The position numbers were made by a program, and so were the translations under genes. A stretch of 6,067 bases of DNA from positions 1 to 6,067 of the forward strand of contig CAMLNW010000176.1 of the NCBI GenBank assembly GCA_946481495.1, read 5' to 3'. The stretch is from an uncultured Actinomycetes bacterium. Its GTDB lineage: Bacteria > Actinomycetota > Thermoleophilia > Solirubrobacterales > Thermoleophilaceae. Below, one piece after another: positions 1 through 5,072 of this stretch (position 1 is the first letter of the stretch; each line of letters begins with the position of its first letter). The notes under the pieces are model-generated. The model had not been told where the DNA came from. It made no database searches and saw only the letters and a list, made by a program, of their open reading frames with translations.

Positions 1-114
1 GACGCCAACCGGCGGCCGACGGCACTACTGACGCCGCATCCGAGCTCTCCTGAGCACTCGACAGGCACTGGCGTCTCCCGTCGAGGGGCCCTACTGTTGA
101 GCTAGGCGGGGCCG
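1..114. other. Upstream region of the phosphatase gene, no gene supported
   Basis: This edge segment carries no gene I can support. One plus-strand frame is open from position 3 to a TGA at 51-53, giving a short polar tail that could be the end of an upstream protein, but 16 residues cannot be identified. The frame of the downstream phosphatase gene is closed by TAG at 103-105, which bounds that gene's start. A TACTGT at 92-97 fits the loose actinobacterial -10 pattern TAnnnT, but I see no well-placed -35, so I do not call a promoter. Confidence 0.4.
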
Positions 115-1833
115 ATGGCGACTATCGACGACACCACACGGGCCGCAGCCGGCCCGAGCAGCTCGGCCGCGCCGACGCGGCGGATTCCGGGCGACCCGCT
201 CGACCTCGTCTTCGAGCACCTGCGCCGGCTGCTGCGCGCTGACGCGGCGATCCTGATGTCGATCGACCGCGAGCGGTCGGCGGTCGCACCGAGCGCCTCG
301 TGGTTTTCCTCGACCGAGCTCCACCAGGCGCTCATGCCCGCGCTCAGCCGACCATACGACCGCAACCGCCCCGGACTGACCGAGGCGACGGTGGAGCGCG
401 GCCGGCCGCTGCTGCTGCCGCGGCTCGAGGACTGGGAGGCCGCTGGCTATCCGCGCGAGATCATCACCTCGGCATCGAATGAGCAGGCTTGGGAGATGAT
501 CCGTCGCGCTTCGGCGATCTGCTGCCCGATGCGGACACCGCTCGGCCGCACGCTCGGCGTGATCATCGTTCTGTCGGTCGATCCGCTGCGGCCCTTCGGG
601 CAGACCGACCTCGACACCGTCACCGTGCTCGCCGACCTCGCAGCTTTGGCGCTGGAGCGCTCCGACCTGCTTGCGACCGAGGCCGGCCACGCACGCGAGG
701 AGCTGCTGCTCAAGCGGGCGGCTGAGGGAACCGCCGCGACGCTCGAGCCCCACGAGGTGGAGCGACAGGTCGTCGCGCACGCGGTCGAGCTGCTCGCCAC
801 CGACCATGGCCTGCTCAGCCGCGTCCAACCGGGATCGCAACGGCTCGCGGCCGTGGCGCGAAAGGGCACCGCGACGGTCGACGCCGCGACGCTGGGCGAG
901 GTCGTCCGTTCGCGAACCCCGGTCTCAGCCGCGGGTCCGCCAGCATCGGTCCACGTGCCGATCGAGCTCGGCCCCCGGATGTTCGGCGTGCTGTCGCTGA
1001 TTCGCGACGACGGCCGCGAGTTCGGCCGCGACGATCTGGCGCTGATCTCGAAGGTCGCGCGGATCTCCGCCGCGGCGCTGGCCAACGCCGACGCCTTCCA
1101 GCAGGAGCGTCACCTCGCGCGAACGCTGACCCACGGCTTCGTCCCCGAGGCGTTGCCGAGCGTGCCGGGCTGGGACGTCGGCGTTCTGTACGAGCCGGCC
1201 GACGACCAGCCGACCGGCGGCGACCTCTACGGCGCCTGGCCGCTGCCGGGCGGGGATGTCGCCGTGGTGATCGGCGACGTGGTCGGCAAGGGCGTCGAGA
1301 CCGCGGCGCTGAGCGCGATGGCGCGCTTCTTCATCGAGGCGCGCAGCTGGGACATCAACGATCCGGCGGAGGTGCTCGAGCAGGTCAACACGATGCTCTA
1401 CAGCCGGCTGCCGAGCGACCGTTTCGTGACCGCCTTCTTCGGACTGCTCGGACAGCGCAAGCTGCGCTACGCGAATGCCGGCCACCTAGCGCCACTCGTG
1501 CTGCGCTCCGACGGCAACCTCTCCGAGGCGACAGCAGGCGGCCTGCCGCTCGGCATCGACCCCGTGCCCGGCTATGTCGTCCACGAGCTCGAGCTCGGAA
1601 CCGACGACATCCTCTTCGGCTTCACCGACGGCATCCTCGAGGCCCGCCGCGAAGGCAAGCTGCTCGGAACGGATGGCCTGCGACAGATCGTCGTCGACGC
1701 GGCGGCGATGACGCGCGAGCCGGAGACCTTGACGGAGCTCGTGCACGACGACGTGCGGGCGTGGGCACGCGGGCTGAGCGACGATGCGGCGATCGTGGCG
1801 CTGCGGCGGCGGGGGTTGGCAGTCGTCGACTAG
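115..1833 (+). CDS. GAF-GAF-SpoIIE-type PP2C protein phosphatase
   Basis: This is a 572-residue cytoplasmic Mn/Mg-dependent phosphoserine/phosphothreonine phosphatase of the SpoIIE/RsbU (PPM) family. After a low-complexity N-terminus there are two GAF-like sensor domains (roughly residues 28-185 and 190-330) and a C-terminal PP2C-SpoIIE domain (about 335-568). The metal-site motifs are present: GGDLY at 368-372, IGDVVGKG at 386-393, NAGH at 454-457, FTDG at 503-506 and SDDAA at 555-559, so it should be catalytically competent. There is no signal peptide or membrane helix. GAF1 has adjacent cysteines (136-137) after a hydrophobic strand, which might be redox- or ligand-related; that is inference. 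An in-frame TAG at 103-105 fixes the ATG at 115 as the first possible ATG, with a modest purine-rich GGCGGGG just before it. Family members dephosphorylate STAS-domain anti-anti-sigma factors in partner-switching systems. No STAS protein or RsbW-type kinase lies in the window, so the target is unknown. Confidence 0.93.
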   Translation: MATIDDTTRAAAGPSSSAAPTRRIPGDPLDLVFEHLRRLLRADAAILMSIDRERSAVAPSASWFSSTELHQALMPALSRPYDRNRPGLTEATVERGRPLLLPRLEDWEAAGYPREIITSASNEQAWEMIRRASAICCPMRTPLGRTLGVIIVLSVDPLRPFGQTDLDTVTVLADLAALALERSDLLATEAGHAREELLLKRAAEGTAATLEPHEVERQVVAHAVELLATDHGLLSRVQPGSQRLAAVARKGTATVDAATLGEVVRSRTPVSAAGPPASVHVPIELGPRMFGVLSLIRDDGREFGRDDLALISKVARISAAALANADAFQQERHLARTLTHGFVPEALPSVPGWDVGVLYEPADDQPTGGDLYGAWPLPGGDVAVVIGDVVGKGVETAALSAMARFFIEARSWDINDPAEVLEQVNTMLYSRLPSDRFVTAFFGLLGQRKLRYANAGHLAPLVLRSDGNLSEATAGGLPLGIDPVPGYVVHELELGTDDILFGFTDGILEARREGKLLGTDGLRQIVVDAAAMTREPETLTELVHDDVRAWARGLSDDAAIVALRRRGLAVVD

Positions 1834-2045
1834 CCGACGCCGTCGAGCAGCTCGAGCGGCTTCACGCCGAGACCGGCCGCAACGCGCGAGAGAACGCGAA
1901 CTCCAGGGTCGCGGCGCCCCGACTCGATCCGCCGGATCTCCGCTGGATCCATCGAAGCTCCCTGCGCGAGCGCGTCTTGGGTCAGGCCCTTCTCCAGGCG
2001 CAACCGGCGAACGTTCGCCGCGAACTTGGGGAGCGGGTCGGCCAC
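1830..2045 (-). CDS. Small XRE-family helix-turn-helix DNA-binding protein
   Basis: This 71-residue protein is almost entirely one Cro/C1-type (XRE) HTH domain. The helix-turn-helix core runs from about residue 22, with TQDALAQ followed by MDPAEIRRIESGRRDP, the usual 'IE.GRR.P' ending of the recognition region, and a final helix with LGVKPLELL. It has no partner or effector domain, so it probably acts as a dimeric DNA-binding regulator; its target is unknown. The start is GTG at 2043-2045. The frame is open upstream only to a TAG at 2085-2087, with no better start between, and no clear Shine-Dalgarno sequence is visible. It converges on the phosphatase gene, and the two stop codons (TAG on each strand) occupy the same CTAG at 1830-1833. 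Nothing shows that it regulates either neighbour, although its own upstream region holds a short direct repeat. An antitoxin role is possible for such small XRE proteins, but no toxin gene is adjacent. Confidence 0.88.
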   Translation of the reverse strand: MADPLPKFAANVRRLRLEKGLTQDALAQGASMDPAEIRRIESGRRDPGVRVLSRVAAGLGVKPLELLDGVG

Positions 2046-2104
2046 GGGCAGGACTGTTTCGCCTGCAAACCCGGCCCGCCAGGACTAATCCATCCTGCGC
2101 CGCT

Positions 2105-2119
2105 CTACAGACCTACAGA
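2105..2119. repeat. Direct repeat CTACAGA x2, possible operator
   Basis: Two exact copies of CTACAGA (2105-2111 and 2113-2119) are separated by one base, giving an 8-bp period. On the minus strand this reads TCTGTAG-G-TCTGTAG, about 60 bp upstream of the start of the XRE gene. Its place upstream of a regulator gene makes an autoregulatory operator possible. An 8-bp period would not place both copies on the same face of the helix, and a chance repeat of this size is not excluded. Confidence 0.3.
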
Positions 2120-2138
2120 GACGTGGATGTATACGGAA

Positions 2139-2159
2139 CGCGGCGCCGGAATGGCCGCG
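2139..2159 (-). terminator. Weak hairpin downstream of the kinase gene
   Basis: CGCGGC (2139-2144) and GCCGCG (2154-2159) can pair as a six-base-pair all-GC stem with a 9-nt loop, starting about 9 nt past the kinase stop codon on the minus strand. It is followed on that strand by TTCCGTATACA, which is not a real T-run. GC-rich short palindromes are common by chance at this base composition, so this is only a candidate terminator. Confidence 0.22.
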
Positions 2160-2167
2160 CAAAGGCG

Positions 2168-3568
2168 CTACTTGAGGACCGACAGCTCCTTGATCGCGGC
2201 CTTGCCGTCCTCCGGCAGCTCCGTGATCCAGAGCAGGTAGTACCGGAAGCTCTGGCCACCGGTGTCGAGCGGGATGTCCTGCTCCGCGCCGATCGTCAAG
2301 TCGCTGCTGAGCTTCGTCCAGCCGTCGATGTCGTCGGGCACGTCGTTGGCGCCGTAAACCGCGGCGGTGAAACCCGGCGTCGAGGTCGTCACGTCGACCT
2401 GCCGCGCCGCGACCGACGCTCCCGCATCTACATAGAGCCCGACGCCCTCCTTGTTGGCGCCCTCGAAACCGACCTCGTAGGTCTCGGTGTCCCAAACGGT
2501 GGTGGGGTTCGCGTCGACCGCGAACTGCGTCGCCTCGGACGACTCGTCGTCGTCGCCCTGGGGGTCGTAGTCGTGGGCGGCGCCGCCGGTGAGCGCGACC
2601 GCGCGCAATCCCGCGCCTCCCACGGCCTCGTTGCCGCCGGGTCCGCGCTCGGTGCGGGTGGCGAGATAGCCGAGCACGCCCGCCGCCAGCAGCGCCACCG
2701 CAACCACGGACAGCAACCAGCGCCGCGGGCGGCGCAACCGCAGCGGGGCGAACTCCGTGGTGTCGCCCGGCAACGTCCGCAGGACCGTCGTCGCCTCGCC
2801 AGTCGTCTCGCCGGCGCGGGCGGCCTCGATCGCCAGCACCTGCTCGAGGTCGTGAACGAAGTCGTCCGCCGTCGCATAACGGTTGCCGAGCTCCTTGGCG
2901 GTGGCGCGGTCGACGACCGACGCCAGCGCCGACGACACGTCGGGCCGCGCGACGAGGATGTCCGGCATCTGCTCCTGGACGTGCTTCATCGCGACGTCCG
3001 ACTGCTCGGTGACCTCGTGGCCGAGCGCCTGCTCGGGGGCGACGTAGTCGGTCGTTCCGAGCACGCGTCCGGTGGCGGTCAGCCCGTGGACCTCGAGCGA
3101 GCGGGCGATGCCGAAGTCGGTGACCTTGGCGCGCCCCTCCCGATCGATCAGGACGTTCTGCGGCTTCACGTCACGGTGGACGAGGTGGGCGGCGTGCGCC
3201 GCCGATAGCGCGCGGCCGATCTCGATCGCGTAGGCCACCGCCTCGTCGACCGGCAGCCGGCCCATCCGCTTGATCCGCTGCTTGAGCGTCTCGCCCTCGA
3301 CCAGCTCGAGCACGATGTACGGCGAGCCGTCGTCCTCGCCGAAGTCGATCACCGTGACGACGTGCGGATGGTTAAGCCGGGCCACCGCACGCGCCTCGCG
3401 GCGGAACCGCTCGAGCTGATCGGGATCCGTCGAGATGTCGCGATGCATCGACTTGATCGCGACCCAGCGCTCGAGCGTCGTGTCGTAGGCGCGGTAGACC
3501 GTCGACATCCCGCCCGCGCCGATCTTCTCCTCGAGGCGGAAACGGTCGTTGAGCAGGGTGCCGATCAC
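2168..3568 (-). CDS. Membrane Ser/Thr protein kinase, discoidin-like ectodomain, kinase domain gapped
   Basis: This 466-residue protein belongs to the bacterial Hanks-type Ser/Thr kinases. Seen in order: Gly-rich loop IGAGGMSTVY (16-25), VAIK with Lys39, Glu58 of helix C, catalytic loop HRDVKPQN (131-138), DFG (151-153) and the P+1/APE region GTTDYVAPE (171-179). Next come a Thr-rich juxtamembrane stretch (255-271), one membrane helix (about 284-303, preceded by basic RRPRR) and an outer domain (about 320-466). The outer domain has an acidic DYDPQGDDDESSE patch and 'VDANPTTVW...GVGLYVDAG' features reminiscent of discoidin/galactose-binding jelly rolls, as in the tail of actinobacterial MurJ. 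It has no PASTA repeats. The anomaly is that Asp191 (of EQSD) is followed directly by VAMKHV. In this family about 25 residues with the pattern 'xYSLGxxLYExLTGxxPF' (helix F and the loop to helix G) normally lie between them. The reading frame is kept, but normal folding and activity are doubtful. The start is GTG, with AGGGGG only 2 nt upstream (minus strand 3571-3576); the MIGTLLNDRFRL beginning is typical of the family. Confidence 0.9.
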   Translation of the reverse strand: MIGTLLNDRFRLEEKIGAGGMSTVYRAYDTTLERWVAIKSMHRDISTDPDQLERFRREARAVARLNHPHVVTVIDFGEDDGSPYIVLELVEGETLKQRIKRMGRLPVDEAVAYAIEIGRALSAAHAAHLVHRDVKPQNVLIDREGRAKVTDFGIARSLEVHGLTATGRVLGTTDYVAPEQALGHEVTEQSDVAMKHVQEQMPDILVARPDVSSALASVVDRATAKELGNRYATADDFVHDLEQVLAIEAARAGETTGEATTVLRTLPGDTTEFAPLRLRRPRRWLLSVVAVALLAAGVLGYLATRTERGPGGNEAVGGAGLRAVALTGGAAHDYDPQGDDDESSEATQFAVDANPTTVWDTETYEVGFEGANKEGVGLYVDAGASVAARQVDVTTSTPGFTAAVYGANDVPDDIDGWTKLSSDLTIGAEQDIPLDTGGQSFRYYLLWITELPEDGKAAIKELSVLK

Positions 3569-3628
3569 TGCCCCCTATTGTGCGGAGTCCACCGGCGATA
3601 GGGTTGGTCGGACCCGAGGAGGGACGGG
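3569..3628. promoter_or_regulatory. Divergent intergenic region between kinase and lipoprotein genes
   Basis: These 60 bp separate two divergently transcribed genes and must hold at least part of both promoters. For the plus strand, TTGTGC (3578-3583) and TAGGGT (3599-3604) are loose -35/-10 matches, but the 15-nt spacer is short. For the minus strand, I see only the purine run AGGGGG that serves as the kinase gene's ribosome site. No strong inverted repeat or regulator box is apparent. Confidence 0.35.
3616..3623 (+). promoter_or_regulatory. Strong ribosome binding site of the lipoprotein gene
   Basis: GAGGAGGG is a near-perfect anti-16S complement, placed 5 nt before the ATG at 3629. It decides the start: a later in-frame ATG at residue 11 has no such site. 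The resulting N-terminus gives a sensible lipoprotein signal peptide with a charged segment and a hydrophobic core before the lipobox cysteine. Confidence 0.8.
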
Positions 3629-4090
3629 ATGGATCTATCTAGCAAGCCCACGCACGGCATGGTCCGCTGGCTCGGAGCAGCCTTGTGCATTGGGTTGGTC
3701 GGGTGCGGGGGAAGCGGAAGCGAGGAATCAGACAGACAGCATCCGCCGAAGGCGGAGCGACCGCAGTCGCCGAACGAGCGCCGGGTGGGCGCACTGGCTT
3801 GGGAGTTTCAGAAGGCGTTCTCGGAAGGTGACTACGACACGGTCTGCGAGATGCTCTCGTCAGCCATGCGCCAGGAGCTCGATGTAAGCGCGGGCAGCTG
3901 TTCCGCGGGCGTGGAAGCGACAAGGAAAGCCTCCCCTATCCCTAAGATCGCCTGGGTTCGACTGCGCGGCGGTTGGGGCACCGTCGTCATCCGTGAACAC
4001 GGCAGCGGACTGGCGCTTGCCCAAGTCATTCGGGAGGATGGCCATTGGAGATTCCCAAGCCTGACTGTCACCGGCGCTAACGCGCCGTAG
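3629..4090 (+). CDS. Small secreted lipoprotein, NTF2-like fold suspected
   Basis: This 153-residue protein carries a lipoprotein signal peptide: basic residues (K6, R13), a hydrophobic core (about 14-24) and lipobox LVGC with the lipidated Cys at 26. A flexible Gly/Ser/Glu/Pro-rich linker (27-50) leads to a compact domain (about 50-148). That domain has a helix ('LAWEFQKAFSEGDYDTVCEML'-like, 56-76) followed by beta-rich segments ('AWVRLRGGWGTVVIREH', 'LAQVIREDGHWRF'). Helix-then-sheet order and the 'A...GDYD..C..L' opening resemble the small NTF2-like or DUF4878-type lipoproteins of actinobacteria, but I do not recognise a specific family. Cys73 and Cys91 could form a disulfide outside the cell. 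It should be anchored to the outer face of the membrane. By hand count, 270 of 420 bases at 3661-4080 are G or C (64%), clearly less than the genes around it, and it is the only plus-strand gene within the otherwise minus-strand right two-thirds. It may therefore be an insertion of a single gene. Function unknown. Confidence 0.85.
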   Translation: MDLSSKPTHGMVRWLGAALCIGLVGCGGSGSEESDRQHPPKAERPQSPNERRVGALAWEFQKAFSEGDYDTVCEMLSSAMRQELDVSAGSCSAGVEATRKASPIPKIAWVRLRGGWGTVVIREHGSGLALAQVIREDGHWRFPSLTVTGANAP

Positions 4091-4113
4091 CTCGCCGTCA
4101 GCGAGCTACGGCG
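4083..4113. terminator. Perfect 13-bp inverted repeat, bidirectional terminator candidate
   Basis: CGCCGTAGCTCGC (4083-4095) and GCGAGCTACGGCG (4101-4113) are exact reverse complements around a 5-nt loop, CGTCA. The left arm contains the TAG stop of the lipoprotein gene (4088-4090). The loop contains the TGA stop of ddl, read on the minus strand (4098-4100), and the right arm encodes its last four codons. The position between convergent genes fits one hairpin ending transcription from both sides. Neither strand has a T-run after the stem, so it may act as a U-less terminator or an mRNA 3'-end stabiliser. Confidence 0.72.
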
Positions 4114-5072
4114 AGCGCCAGCAGCCGGTCGAGCAACTCGGAGTAGGCGACGCCGCTGGCGTCCCAGAGTTTCGGGAAGACCGAGGTGGCGGTGAAGCCG
4201 GGCATCGTGTTTAGCTCGTTGATCAGGATGCGGGCGTCGCCGTCGGGATCCTCGACGAAGAAGTCGCAGCGCGCGAGGCCGGCGCAGTCGACGCGGCGGA
4301 AGACGTCGGCGGCGAGCGAGCGGACGCGGTCGGCGACGTCGGCCGGTATCCGCGCCGGGACGATCAGGCGCATGCCACCGGCGGTGTACTTCGCCTCGTA
4401 GTCGTACCAGTCGGCGTCGAACTCGATCTCGCCGGCTACCGAGACCTCGGGGTCGGAGTTGCCAAGCAGCGCGCACTCGATCTCGAGGCCGTGCGACATC
4501 CGCTCGACGATCGCCAGCGGGTCGTGCTCCCAGGCGGAGGCGAGCGCCGCGGGAAGCTCGGCGGCGCTGGTCACCTTCGAGATCCCGACCGAGGAGCCGA
4601 GCCGGGCCGGCTTGACGAAGACCGGCAGGCCGAGCGCGGCGACGCGGTCGATGTCCGCGTCGGGGATCGGCGCACCCGGGACGTCGGGCCTGCGGACGGC
4701 CGCGTAGCCGACCTGTGGAATGCCGGCGACAGCCATCGCATCCTTGAAGAGGATCTTGTCGATGCAGATCGCGCTCGCCGCGACGCCCGCGCCGACGTAG
4801 GGCACGGCGAGCGTCTCGAGCAGGCCCTGGACGGTTCCATCCTCGCCATAGGGACCGTGCAGCGCCGGGAAGGCGACGTCGCAGCCGAGCAGACCGCCGG
4901 CCGGCTCGAGCGTCACCGGCGCGCCGTCCTGCGACCAGCGGCCGTCGCGGTCGATCGTCACACGCAACGGCGCGTGCCCCGCCTGCTCGAGGCCAGCCGC
5001 GATCGCCTCGGCCGAGCTCAGCGAGACGTCGTGCTCGCCGGACGGCCCGCCACCGAGGACAGCGACCTTCAC
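4098..5072 (-). CDS. D-alanine--D-alanine ligase
   Basis: This ATP-grasp enzyme joins two D-alanines with ATP to make the dipeptide that MurF adds to the peptidoglycan stem peptide; it acts in the cytoplasm. At 324 residues it has the usual length. Seen in order: GGGPSGEHDVSLSS (7-20) with Glu13/His14 near the first D-Ala site, LHGPYGEDGTVQG (71-83), FVKPARLGSSVG (152-163, nucleotide-binding Lys and Ser/Gly loop) and ERMSHGLEIE (190-199). Next are DYEAKY (224-229, the omega-loop Tyr typical of D-Ala-D-Ala and not D-Ala-D-Lac ligases), the metal ligands Asp270, Glu286 and Asn288, and NTMPGFT (288-294) with 'FPKLWDASG' after it. Nothing key is missing. The start is GTG at 5070-5072, overlapping the stop of the upstream PASTA gene in GTGA with no strong Shine-Dalgarno sequence, which suggests translational coupling. 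It ends inside the hairpin shared with the convergent lipoprotein gene. Confidence 0.97.
   Translation of the reverse strand: MKVAVLGGGPSGEHDVSLSSAEAIAAGLEQAGHAPLRVTIDRDGRWSQDGAPVTLEPAGGLLGCDVAFPALHGPYGEDGTVQGLLETLAVPYVGAGVAASAICIDKILFKDAMAVAGIPQVGYAAVRRPDVPGAPIPDADIDRVAALGLPVFVKPARLGSSVGISKVTSAAELPAALASAWEHDPLAIVERMSHGLEIECALLGNSDPEVSVAGEIEFDADWYDYEAKYTAGGMRLIVPARIPADVADRVRSLAADVFRRVDCAGLARCDFFVEDPDGDARILINELNTMPGFTATSVFPKLWDASGVAYSELLDRLLALAVAR

Noticed and set aside
1..53. C-terminal tail of an upstream plus-strand gene ending at TGA 51-53
   Set aside because: Only 16 residues are visible with no motif. Another frame is also open from the edge to 103-105, so neither can be preferred.
91..840. 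A 249-residue minus-strand open frame opposite the phosphatase gene
   Set aside because: Low-complexity Arg-rich translation opposite a gene with conserved GAF architecture; a shadow frame.
2975..3015. A frameshift as the cause of the gap in the kinase
   Set aside because: The frame is the same on both sides of the junction, and the missing segment does not appear in another frame nearby. A deletion or assembly loss explains it better.
1784..3208. A 474-residue open frame on the plus strand opposite the XRE and kinase genes
   Set aside because: Arg/Gly-rich composition with no domain; the minus-strand kinase and HTH genes on the same bases have clear family motifs.
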